From the NCBI GenBank assembly GCA_016187925.1, contig JACPIS010000001.1:124001-188000 (forward strand): a stretch of DNA of 64,000 bases. Reading direction: 5' to 3'. Source of the DNA: Opitutia bacterium (lineage in GTDB: Bacteria; Verrucomicrobiota; Verrucomicrobiia; Opitutales; Opitutaceae). Numbering within the stretch: position 1 is the first letter of the stretch; every line of letters starts with the position of its first letter. The notes under the pieces were generated by a model. It was not told the DNA's origin. It worked only from the letters and a program-made list of their open reading frames with translations, and did no database searches. Shown piece after piece: positions 44,609 through 52,428 of this stretch. Both the position numbers and the translations under genes were made by a program.

Positions 44609-45774
44609 GTAGAGAGGACTTCCTTGGGGGTCTCAGGAAGCAAGGCTTTGTTGAACGGGTAATAGGTCAGGAAATCATCGAGGACCTTTTCAAAATGCTC
44701 TTTCGTCTCGGGGAGCATCTCCGTGGGTTCGTAGTAGGAGTAATTCCCGTGGCTCAGCACGTTTAGAATTCGCCCGAAAAGCGTTTCATCCGGGTCGTCA
44801 GCCGGCTTCTTGATACAAACCGAAAATTTAGGATGACCGTGGAAAGTGCCGGCTTTCTCAAGTAAGCCGCGAAGCGCGTTGAAATGATGCGTGCGAAGTT
44901 CATCTGCCTCACGGGCCTCACATATTTCTTTCAGGAGTGCCAAGTGGTGAAAGAAAGGGGTGTCGCCGGTGTAAGTCAGCGTAAAAACTCCTGTCTTTCT
45001 CGATCGAGCCAGAAACTGCGAAGAGAACTTCTTCCGATCAATTTCGCGGAGTTCATTCCACAGCACGTTGAAAAACAGCGAATGATGCGAAGATATCACG
45101 ACCTTGATCGTGTGGCCCTTCGACTCAAGCAGTTGGGCGAGGTGATGGCCGACCGCAATGGCGTTGTTTTCGTCCAAAGATGAGATCGGATCGTCGACGT
45201 AGATGTATTTCACCCATTTGTAGGCCTCGGCGCCATCGAGCGCCAGTTGGGCAATGGCCAGGAAGAAACACCAGATGAACAGGCGTTCTTCCCCTCTGGA
45301 AATCTTGATGTTCTCGGCAACCACGGTTCCGGCCGGGGTCAGGATGTTACGATAGAAGCGGACGATTCGCCGCTCCCGGAGCACCTTTCCGCTCTCATCT
45401 TTCACCGGCACCTTGTCTAACTTGAAATCGAAGTCGGCATAGCGGCGTAGGTATGGCCGAATGCGGTTATCCATTTCCAGCTCTTCAAGGCCGGCGAAGA
45501 AGTGCGACGATGGGTGGAGGACGAGGTAGCGTTCGCTGTCTCCGTCCAAGTCATTGTGCCAGGAGAAAAGGTCTTCGGTGTAAGCGTTGAAATAGAGTGT
45601 ATCAGCCGCTCCCTGCTTCTTGGCGATGTCTTTGAATGACATCGAAAGTCGTGTCTTGCCGGTCCCATTGTAGGCGTAGAGCAGAACAAACCGCTTTGGC
45701 TTTTCTTCGTTGTTCAGTTCTTGGCGCAGATGGGCCGCCAATTCGTCGTGGTCCTTGAAGGTGGCCGTGCTCAT
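44605..45774 (-). CDS. prrC: PrrC-family anticodon nuclease (tRNA-cleaving toxin linked to type I restriction)
   Basis: The ATG at 45774 (MSTATFKDHDELAAHLRQEL) gives 389 residues; E. coli PrrC has 396. The N-terminal two thirds are an ABC-like ATPase of the AAA_13 kind: Walker A AYNGTGKTRL (34-43), 'FNAYTEDLFSWHNDL' (62-76), signature-like SRGEE (159-163), Walker B YIYVDDPISSLDEN (190-203) and 'VISSHHSLFFNVLWNEL'. The C-terminal nuclease part keeps the PrrC triad spacing: Arg302 and Glu306 in 'LRGLLEKAG', and His342 in LSHGN. In E. coli, PrrC is held silent by the type I enzyme and freed by phage anti-restriction (T4 Stp), then cuts tRNA-Lys. The tRNA target here could differ. Confidence 0.88.
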   Translation of the reverse strand: MSTATFKDHDELAAHLRQELNNEEKPKRFVLLYAYNGTGKTRLSMSFKDIAKKQGAADTLYFNAYTEDLFSWHNDLDGDSERYLVLHPSSHFFAGLEELEMDNRIRPYLRRYADFDFKLDKVPVKDESGKVLRERRIVRFYRNILTPAGTVVAENIKISRGEERLFIWCFFLAIAQLALDGAEAYKWVKYIYVDDPISSLDENNAIAVGHHLAQLLESKGHTIKVVISSHHSLFFNVLWNELREIDRKKFSSQFLARSRKTGVFTLTYTGDTPFFHHLALLKEICEAREADELRTHHFNALRGLLEKAGTFHGHPKFSVCIKKPADDPDETLFGRILNVLSHGNYSYYEPTEMLPETKEHFEKVLDDFLTYYPFNKALLPETPKEVLST

Positions 45775-46997
45775 GCGTTGGTGTCCGCGGGGGACGGGAA
45801 GAGCTGCTGGAGGAGGCCTTGCTTGTGGTTCTGGAGGGCGGCGAGCTGGTCGCTTTGGGCGGCGATCAGGTCGTCGAGCGAGCTCAGGCAAGTGGCGATG
45901 CGGCGCTGCTCGTCGGGCTTGGGAATCTGCGTCTTGTAAGTGAGCAGCGCGTCCCGGTTGATCTTCGGAATCTTGCCTCGGTCGGAACTCCGGATGGCGT
46001 AGTCGAGAAACGTTTCTGAAAGGAGCAAAAACAAGAGATAACTACGGAGCAGGCCACCACTAGCGGGACGGATCGGGTAAATGTCTGCGCTGCAGATGCC
46101 CTTGAAATTAGGTGCGGCAACCTTGTTCAACGCGGGACGGATTTTTGAGTAGAGAACGTCGTTTCCATCAAAAACGTAATTTCCACTAATGACGCCCTTT
46201 TCGCGCGCAGATTTCACGTTCACAACCTTGCCGGAATCGGACTCGATGTTCTCGCTGCCGATCTGCGGGAAGTCACAATAAGGCTGTTCCTTCGGGTCAA
46301 TTTGACCGGAGGCAACCTCCACGATTTCACCTAGCGTCTTCTCTTCCCACTCCGGGGCGGAGTGGAACTCGGGGAAGCGGAGGCGGGGGATGGTTTCGCC
46401 TTCGCGGGGGAAGAGCTGCTGCATGAGCCCTTTTTTGTGGGCCTTGAGCGCGTCGAGTTTCTGGCTTTCGGCTCCGATCAGCTCGTCCAGCGTGCTCAGG
46501 CACTCGGCGATTTTCTGTTGTTCGGTCGGGGACGGAACCGAAACGAGCATCGGAGCAAATTCGGAAATCCAATGTCGTTCGTGCGCGCCAACCTCGAACG
46601 AAAGCGTCTGCAGACGCTCATACATGAACTTGATATTCGCTCCCGCTTTGGCCTTCAAAATCTTCATCGCGGAAGACTTTGCCTTGAACGGAAAGTCGAC
46701 GAACTGCGTCGCTGTCGTGAAGTCGTCGAAAATGATTACCGGCAGGCCATCTTTGAAAATACCATGCTGCTCGTTTGTGTAGCCGAGGATAAAGGTCTTT
46801 CCGGCAGTTAGGACCGGCGTCTTGAAGGAGTCGCTGTAGTTGGTGTCTGAAACCAAATATGGCGTCGGTTGTTCGTAGTCCAAACAGGCTTCGAGCGGCT
46901 TTGGCGTCCAACCGGGAGCATCCCGAAACTCCGGAAAACGCAGCTTGGGCGTGAGAGCGGGCTGGGCGTCGCGCGGCGTGGCTGTCGGGCGCGTCAT
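45771..46997 (-). CDS. hsdS: Type I restriction-modification specificity subunit HsdS
   Basis: From the ATG at 46997 (MTRPTATPRDAQPALTPKL), overlapping the hsdR stop, this gives 408 residues. There are two target-recognition halves with a repeated structure. Each half begins with 'LRFPEF' plus a Trp a few residues on ('KLRFPEFRDAPGW' and 'RLRFPEFHSAPEW') and ends in a coiled coil with 'LDELIGAESQKLDALKAHKKGLMQQLFP' or its counterpart 'LDDLIAAQSDQLAALQNHKQGLLQQLFP'. The halves differ in between, as expected for a bipartite asymmetric DNA site; the site cannot be read from sequence. GC content is lower than in the neighbourhood. Confidence 0.95.
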   Translation of the reverse strand: MTRPTATPRDAQPALTPKLRFPEFRDAPGWTPKPLEACLDYEQPTPYLVSDTNYSDSFKTPVLTAGKTFILGYTNEQHGIFKDGLPVIIFDDFTTATQFVDFPFKAKSSAMKILKAKAGANIKFMYERLQTLSFEVGAHERHWISEFAPMLVSVPSPTEQQKIAECLSTLDELIGAESQKLDALKAHKKGLMQQLFPREGETIPRLRFPEFHSAPEWEEKTLGEIVEVASGQIDPKEQPYCDFPQIGSENIESDSGKVVNVKSAREKGVISGNYVFDGNDVLYSKIRPALNKVAAPNFKGICSADIYPIRPASGGLLRSYLLFLLLSETFLDYAIRSSDRGKIPKINRDALLTYKTQIPKPDEQRRIATCLSSLDDLIAAQSDQLAALQNHKQGLLQQLFPSPADTNA

Positions 46998-49900
46998 GAT
47001 TCGTAGGCGTTGAGGCCGGAGATTTCGCGGCCGGCGGCACGCTGCTTGAGCACGGGAACGAGGTCTTCCATCAGGGCGAGCTCGGCGACGCGGCGGGCTT
47101 TCCAATTCAGGCCGAGCGGGGCGAGGAGTTCGGTGAGTTGCTCGCCGTCGAAGACCATCCGCTGAAGGATGGCGTCCACGAAGGCCTGGAGGCGTTCGGT
47201 GGGGAGGGCATGTTTCCGCGCGATGGCGGCGAGTTCGGCGGCGAGACGTTCGTCGCGGAAGCGTTCGAAGCCGGCGCGGATTTCCTTTTCCGAGCGGCCC
47301 TTCACAGCGCCGAGCGAGTCGATGTATTCGACGATGAGCCGGCCGTCGTCCATGAAACGGGCCTCGCTGCGGATCAGGCCGACGAGCTGGTCGCGAGTGA
47401 GCGTGAGTTTGCCCGGCGCCTGGTTGGCGTAGCGGGTGATCAGGCCCATGATGTAGTCGTAATCGATGTCGGCCGAGGCGAAGAGGACGAACTCGAAGTC
47501 GAGGGCCTCGACGGCGGGGCTGGCGCTGGCGTCGGGCTTGGCCTGCTCAGCTTTGAGGCGCTGAGCAGTCTCCAGGTAAACGCCGCGGAAGGCGTTGAGC
47601 CGGTCCGTGGGCAGGAGCCGCTCCACTTCCTGGTCAATCTCCGGGGGGCGGTCGGTATATTGGTCGAGCTGGGTCTTGAGGCGCTGGACCTCGCGGAAGC
47701 GCTCGATGAAGGCGGCGCGGGCCTCGTCGCCCCGCAGGGCGGGCACGGACTCGGGCACGGGCGCGAGGTCCTGCGAGCGGAGGAAATCGTCGAGCTGGCC
47801 GAGGGCGGTCTTGAGTTTCTCGACGACCTTGGGCGCGGACTCGACGAGCCAGATTTCGCGGGCCTCGGTCTGGTTTTCGACGCCGGAGAACATGACGACG
47901 GCGGCATCGACGGCGGTCTGCTGCGCGCGGAAGTCGAGGATCTGCCCGTGGGGCTTGGTGGCGTTGAGGACGCGGTTGGTGCGGGAGAAGGCCTGGATGA
48001 GGCCGTGGTGCTTCAGGTTCTTGTCGACGTAGAGGGTGTTGAGGAACTTTGAGTCGAAGCCGGTGAGGAGCATGTCCACGACAATGGTGACATCGATCTT
48101 CTCGGCGCCCTTGCCGGGGAGGTCGGCGTTGGGGAATTTCTGGTTTTTGATCCGCTGCTGGACGTCCTGGTAGTAGAGATCGAACTCGGCGAGGGTGTGG
48201 GCGGTGCCGTAGCGGGTGTTGTAGTCAGCGATGATGGCGAGGAGCGCGGCCTTCTTGCCCTCGGGATCGACCTCGTTGTCGGCCTTTTCCTGCTGGAGGT
48301 CTTCCTGAAGCTGTTGGACGTCGCGATTGCCCTCGGCGGGCGGGGAGAAGACAGCGGCAATCTTGAGCGGGACAAACGCGGGATCGGCGGCCGAGCGTTC
48401 GGCCTGCAGGCGGGCGAAGAGCTGGTGATACTCGATGGCGTCGTCGATGGAGGCGGTGGCGAGGAGGGCGTTGAAGCGTCGGGCGTGGGTCGCGGCGTCG
48501 TGTTTGTCGAGGATGGCGCGGATGACGGCCTGCTTTTCAAGGACGCGGCCGGGCTTGGGAGTCTCCTCGCCCGCGGGTTTGAAGTAGTCCACGTGGAAGC
48601 GCAGGACGTTTTTGTCCTCGATGGCGTGGGTGATGGTGTATTTGTGCAGCTCCCGCTGGAAGGTCTCAACGGTGGTGCGGTAGGAGGCCTGGTTGCCGTC
48701 GATCTGAATGCGGGAGGCGTTTTCCTCGAAAATGGGGGTGCCGGTGAAGCCGAAGAGCTGCGCGCGGGGGAAGAACTCTTTGATCGCCTCGTGGTTGTCG
48801 CCGAACTGGGAGCGGTGGCACTCGTCAAAGATGAAGACGAAGCGCTTGTCGCGGAGTGGCGCGAGGAGCTGCGCGTAGGTTTCCTTGCCCTGCTGGGTGC
48901 GCTGGCGGTTGCGCTTGCTGCCCTCGTCGAGGGCGAGGCCGAGCTTCTGGATGGTGGCGACGATGACCTTGTCGGCCTTGTCGTCGGAGAGGAGGCGGCG
49001 GACGAGGGTGGCGGTGTTGGTGTTCTCCTCGACGCAGCCCTCCTGGAAGCGGTTGAACTCCTCGCGCGTCTGGCGGTCGAGGTCCTTGCGGTCCACGACG
49101 AAGAGGCACTTGTCGATGGCAGGGTTGTCGCGGAGGAGCGTGGAAGCCTTGAAGGAGGTGAGGGTCTTGCCGCTGCCGGTGGTGTGCCAGATGTAGCCGT
49201 TGCCGTTGTTCTGGTCGATACAGTCCACGATGCTCTGGACGGCGTAGATCTGATACGGGCGCATCATGAGGAGCTTTTGCTCGCTCTGGATGAGGACCAT
49301 GTAGCGGCTGATCATGCGGCCGAGGTCGCATTTTTGCAGGAAGTGGTCGGCGAAGGTGTCGAGGTGGGCGATGGGTTTGTTGGCGCGATCAGCCCAGCGG
49401 TAAACGGGCAGGAACTGCTCTTCGGCATCGAAGGCAAAGTGCCGGGCGTTGTTGTTGGCGAAGTAGAAGGTCGAGTCGCGGTTGCTGATGATGAAAAGTT
49501 GGACGAAGCAGAGGAGCGTGCGGGTGTAGCCGTTGCCGGGCGCGTTTTTGAAATCGACCGTCTGTTCCATTATGCGACGCCGGCTTCTGTCGAACGCTGA
49601 ATCATTCTGGTCGGCGACTCCGGGTGCGCCTGCGAAATGTGGATTGCCGAGGTCGGCCTTATAGTCGGCGATTTGCTTCAACGCGCGGCGCGGGCTGACG
49701 CCGAGGGTCTTGAGCTCTACTTGGGCGACGGGGACGCCGTTGATGAGCAGAAGGACATCGTAGCGGTGGTAGCTGTAGTCGGTGTTGATGCGGAGCTGGT
49801 GGACGACCTCGAAGTCATTTTTGCACCAGTCGCGGATGTTCACCAGGGTGTAGGAAAGCGGGGTGCCGTCGTCGCGGGTGAAGTCGTTTTTCTCGCGGAG

Positions 49901-50161
49901 GCGGATGGAGTTTTTGAAGACGTCGGGGGAGACGAGATCGTCGAGCAGGCGGGAGAATTCGGCATCGGTCAGGCGGACGCGGTTCAGGGCCTCGAATTTT
50001 TGCCGGAAATTAGCTTCGAGGGCGGCACGGTCGCGGATGTCGGGGCGATGCGTGTATTTCAGGTCCTTTAGCTTCTCAATGAAGGACTCCTCGATGTCCT
50101 GTTCCCTGACTACGGAAGGCCGGCGATCCGGGTCGGGTGGATAAATGACTTTAGAAGGCAT
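46994..50161 (-). CDS. hsdR: Type I restriction endonuclease subunit HsdR
   Basis: A 1055-residue motor-nuclease. The N-terminal nuclease domain has a PD-(D/E)xK site (YDVLLLINGVPVAQVELKTLG; Asp and Glu-x-Lys near 135-150). The superfamily 2 helicase follows with motif I WHTTGSGKTLTSFKA near 330, motif II DECHRSQFG near 447, motif III 'FGFTGTPIF' and motif VI-like 'LIQAFSRTNR'. The C-terminal ~250 residues are the HsdM/S-contacting helical region. The enzyme translocates DNA and cuts unmethylated DNA far from its site. It is the first gene of the leftward operon hsdR-hsdS-prrC-hsdM. Confidence 0.96.
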   Translation of the reverse strand: MPSKVIYPPDPDRRPSVVREQDIEESFIEKLKDLKYTHRPDIRDRAALEANFRQKFEALNRVRLTDAEFSRLLDDLVSPDVFKNSIRLREKNDFTRDDGTPLSYTLVNIRDWCKNDFEVVHQLRINTDYSYHRYDVLLLINGVPVAQVELKTLGVSPRRALKQIADYKADLGNPHFAGAPGVADQNDSAFDRSRRRIMEQTVDFKNAPGNGYTRTLLCFVQLFIISNRDSTFYFANNNARHFAFDAEEQFLPVYRWADRANKPIAHLDTFADHFLQKCDLGRMISRYMVLIQSEQKLLMMRPYQIYAVQSIVDCIDQNNGNGYIWHTTGSGKTLTSFKASTLLRDNPAIDKCLFVVDRKDLDRQTREEFNRFQEGCVEENTNTATLVRRLLSDDKADKVIVATIQKLGLALDEGSKRNRQRTQQGKETYAQLLAPLRDKRFVFIFDECHRSQFGDNHEAIKEFFPRAQLFGFTGTPIFEENASRIQIDGNQASYRTTVETFQRELHKYTITHAIEDKNVLRFHVDYFKPAGEETPKPGRVLEKQAVIRAILDKHDAATHARRFNALLATASIDDAIEYHQLFARLQAERSAADPAFVPLKIAAVFSPPAEGNRDVQQLQEDLQQEKADNEVDPEGKKAALLAIIADYNTRYGTAHTLAEFDLYYQDVQQRIKNQKFPNADLPGKGAEKIDVTIVVDMLLTGFDSKFLNTLYVDKNLKHHGLIQAFSRTNRVLNATKPHGQILDFRAQQTAVDAAVVMFSGVENQTEAREIWLVESAPKVVEKLKTALGQLDDFLRSQDLAPVPESVPALRGDEARAAFIERFREVQRLKTQLDQYTDRPPEIDQEVERLLPTDRLNAFRGVYLETAQRLKAEQAKPDASASPAVEALDFEFVLFASADIDYDYIMGLITRYANQAPGKLTLTRDQLVGLIRSEARFMDDGRLIVEYIDSLGAVKGRSEKEIRAGFERFRDERLAAELAAIARKHALPTERLQAFVDAILQRMVFDGEQLTELLAPLGLNWKARRVAELALMEDLVPVLKQRAAGREISGLNAYES

Positions 50162-50353
50162 GGGGAGGACGTGAAGCGGCGGTCAAACTGCCGGCAGGCC
50201 CGTTGATTGCCAAGCGGTTTTGAGCCGCATAGCTGTCGGAAGAAGGCGCAGAGTTCAAGAAATGGATTCTGCGCTGCCGCCGAGATTGACCGCGCCGGGA
50301 GAGCTGCGGAAAACTGTTTGGCATCGGGCCATTGAGGCTATCAGTGTCCATCA
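50162..50353. other. Intergenic region between divergent hsdR and nucleotidyltransferase genes
   Basis: No gene or repeat is seen. It must hold the hsdR operon promoter: on the minus strand TTGGCA followed 17 bp later by CAGTTT is the best but weak candidate. A copy of the tRNA-Met 3' end, which would mark an attachment site, was looked for and not found. Confidence 0.4.
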
Positions 50354-51277
50354 GTGGTTAAGAACCCTGATTCCTACGATCTCGTCATCCTCGCCGCCGG
50401 CATGGGCAGCCGCTTCGGCGGACTGAAGCAGGTGCAGCCCGTCGGCCCGCACGGCGAACTCATCATCGAGTATTCGATCTTCGATGCGCTGCGCGCGGGC
50501 TTCAGCCGGCTCGTGCTGGTGATCCGCCGGGACATCGAGGCCGACTTCCGCGCCACCATCGGCCGCCGACTCGAGTCGCGCATCGATGTGCAGTATGTCT
50601 ATCAGGAGCTGGATTCACTCCCCGCGGGATTTAAACCGCCGACTGGCCGCACCAAGCCCTGGGGCACGGGCCATGCGGTGCTGGCAGCGCGCGGGACGGT
50701 GCGCGGTCCATTTGCTGTCATCAACGCCGACGATTTCTACGGCGCCTCCAGCTACGTCGCGCTGGCGCGGCACTTCGCGGCCACGGCGGGCGCGGCGCGT
50801 CCGGCTTACGCGCTGGTCGGCTATCCGCTGCGCCAGACACTTTCCGAGCATGGCACGGTAAGCCGCGGGTTGTGCGCGACTGATTCCGCGGGGCGGTTGC
50901 AGCATATCACGGAGGTGACGAAGATCGAAAAAACCGCCACGGGCGCGCGTTACATCGACGCGCAGGGCGTCATGCGCGAGTTCACCGGCGAGGAGATCGT
51001 CTCGGTGAATTTCTGGGGCTTCACCCCCGCGGTGCTGCCGCAGTTGGAAAGGCTTTTCATTGATTTCCTGCAGCGCAGCGGCGCCGACCCGAAGGCGGAG
51101 TTCTATCTGCCGACCGCCCTCAGCGCATTGAATGAGCGCGGCGAGGCGGAAATCGCGCTGCTCCGCAGCGAGGATGCGTGGTTCGGCATCACGTATCGCG
51201 AGGACCTGCCGGCTTCGCAGGCTGCCGTGCGGGCGCTCGTGGCCGCCGGCCGCTATCCGGCGCCGCTCTGGGGCTGA
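50354..51277 (+). CDS. NTP-transferase-family nucleotidyltransferase
   Basis: A 307-residue protein that starts at a GTG. The Rossmann-like opening 'DLVILAAGMGSRFGGLKQVQP' is the nucleotide-binding signature of sugar-1-phosphate nucleotidyltransferases (GxGxRxG...K), and 'WGTGHAVLAARG' and 'PFAVINADDFYG' contain the metal-binding Asp region. No hexapeptide or acyltransferase tail follows, so a glucose-1-phosphate-type nucleotidylyltransferase without a second domain is likely. The C-terminal ~100 residues are unlike RmlA or GalU, and the sugar is unknown. It is divergent from hsdR. Confidence 0.8.
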   Translation: MVKNPDSYDLVILAAGMGSRFGGLKQVQPVGPHGELIIEYSIFDALRAGFSRLVLVIRRDIEADFRATIGRRLESRIDVQYVYQELDSLPAGFKPPTGRTKPWGTGHAVLAARGTVRGPFAVINADDFYGASSYVALARHFAATAGAARPAYALVGYPLRQTLSEHGTVSRGLCATDSAGRLQHITEVTKIEKTATGARYIDAQGVMREFTGEEIVSVNFWGFTPAVLPQLERLFIDFLQRSGADPKAEFYLPTALSALNERGEAEIALLRSEDAWFGITYREDLPASQAAVRALVAAGRYPAPLWG

Positions 51278-51292
51278 GCGGGAAGCCATGCA

Positions 51293-51395
51293 TTGCAGGG
51301 TGGGGCGAACTCTTCCGCCGTCGCCAAGGCTATGGCGCACAGGCCGAGCGAGCCGTTGCCCGACCGCGCGTCGGCGGGACACCTCGCCCTGCCTC
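51293..51395. repeat. Palindromic repeat, 'GGGCGA...TCGCCC' family
   Basis: The left end reads CAGGGTGGGGCGAAC and the right end ACACCTCGCCCTGCC. The inverted ends resemble the elements at 63332-63436 and 63516-63580. It fills the space between two convergent genes and could act as a transcriptional barrier. Confidence 0.5.
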
Positions 51396-51397
51396 GC

Positions 51398-51703
51398 TTA
51401 ACCCCAATCCGCGAGCAGCGCCCGCAGTTCGCGCTCGGGATCCTCGTGACTCTGCTCGACGGCGAGGGCCAGGGCGGCTTCGAGCCACGGACGGGCTTCC
51501 GCCTTTCGGCCGAGTTTCAGCAGGGCTTTGCCGAGCCAGATGCGCGCCATCATCCAGTCGGCCTTCTTGTTCGCGCAGAACTCCAAATGCGCCACGGCCT
51601 CGGGGTCGCGTCCTTCCTTGAGCAGAGCCTGCGCGAGACTGTAGCGAAACAACTCGTTGTCCGGCTGCTGGGCGACCAGAGCGGTGAAACGCGTCACGCT
51701 CAT
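51398..51703 (-). CDS. Small TPR-repeat protein
   Basis: The track ORF (166 aa) begins inside the phosphatase gene. The real start is the ATG at 51703 (MSVTRFTALVAQQPDNELF), giving 101 residues. Two to three tetratricopeptide units are visible: 'LFRYSLAQALLKEGRDPEAVAHLE', 'WMMARIWLGKALLKLGRKAEARPWL'. These fold as paired helices used for protein binding. It begins 4 bp after the PP2C phosphatase stop on the same strand, so it may be a partner or scaffold of that phosphatase. No signal peptide is present. Confidence 0.8.
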   Translation of the reverse strand: MSVTRFTALVAQQPDNELFRYSLAQALLKEGRDPEAVAHLEFCANKKADWMMARIWLGKALLKLGRKAEARPWLEAALALAVEQSHEDPERELRALLADWG

Positions 51704-51707
51704 GCCG

Positions 51708-52421
51708 TCAGGAGAAAATGACGACGGCGGTCGAGTTGTCCAGGCCGCCGCGCTCGTTGGCGCGTTCGATGAGCGTGCGGACGATGGTTTCGGGCGTCGC
51801 CTTGGCCTCACCCAGCACCTGCGCGATCTCGCGGGGCAGGATGAAGCGGCTGACGCCGTCGCTGCAAAGCAGATAACGGTCGCCCGGCTCGACCGCATGG
51901 GTGTGGATATCGCCGACGAGCGGTGGGGGCTGTCCCACGCAGCGGGTGAGGGCCGCGCGGTTCTCGGTCAGGAGCAGCGCGGATTCACCGCGGGCCAGTC
52001 GCTCACGCATCTCGTTCTCCAGATTGTGCTCGACCGTGAGGACATCAAGTTCGCCGCCGCGCAGGCGGTAGAGTGAGCTGTCGCCAACGTGGATGACGGT
52101 GAGTTTGCCGCTGTGAAAATGGGCGGCGGTCAGGGTGGTGCCGATGCCGTAGCGGGGACTGAGCCTGCGGCCGAGCTGGAAGACGCGTTCGTTGATCTCC
52201 ACCAAGCCGGTGGTGTAGTCGAGGGGTCCGCCTTTGGCCTGGCGAGCCAGCCACTCCTCCAGAGTGTGGATGGCCATCTGGCTGGCTTGTGCGCCGCCCG
52301 GCAGGCCACCGATGCCGTCGGCGACGGCGTAGAAATGCCAGGCGTCGTCGCACAGGAAGCTGTCCTCGTTTTCCGGACGTACCCGACCGATGTCAGTGTG
52401 GGCGAAGGAGCGCAAAGTCAT
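51708..52421 (-). CDS. PP2C-family protein serine/threonine phosphatase
   Basis: A 237-residue single-domain phosphatase. Metal-binding motifs are in order: 'TDIGRVRPENEDSFL' (motif 1), AVADGIGGLPGGAQAS (motif 2), 'VIHVGDSSLYRLRGGEL' (mid), CSDGVSRFI, and 'NERGGLDNSTAVVIF' at the end. Family members use two Mn/Mg ions to dephosphorylate Ser/Thr. It is a stand-alone catalytic domain in the Stp/PrpC mould. It could oppose the TPR kinase at 26819-29692, but that is only inference. The TPR gene follows directly. Confidence 0.92.
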   Translation of the reverse strand: MTLRSFAHTDIGRVRPENEDSFLCDDAWHFYAVADGIGGLPGGAQASQMAIHTLEEWLARQAKGGPLDYTTGLVEINERVFQLGRRLSPRYGIGTTLTAAHFHSGKLTVIHVGDSSLYRLRGGELDVLTVEHNLENEMRERLARGESALLLTENRAALTRCVGQPPPLVGDIHTHAVEPGDRYLLCSDGVSRFILPREIAQVLGEAKATPETIVRTLIERANERGGLDNSTAVVIFS

Positions 52422-52428
52422 GCCACGT

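Noticed and set aside
42820-50353. Integrated island with tRNA-Met as attachment site
   Set aside because: No integrase and no second copy of the tRNA 3' end at the far side; transfer remains possible from GC content, but not by this route as far as the sequence shows.
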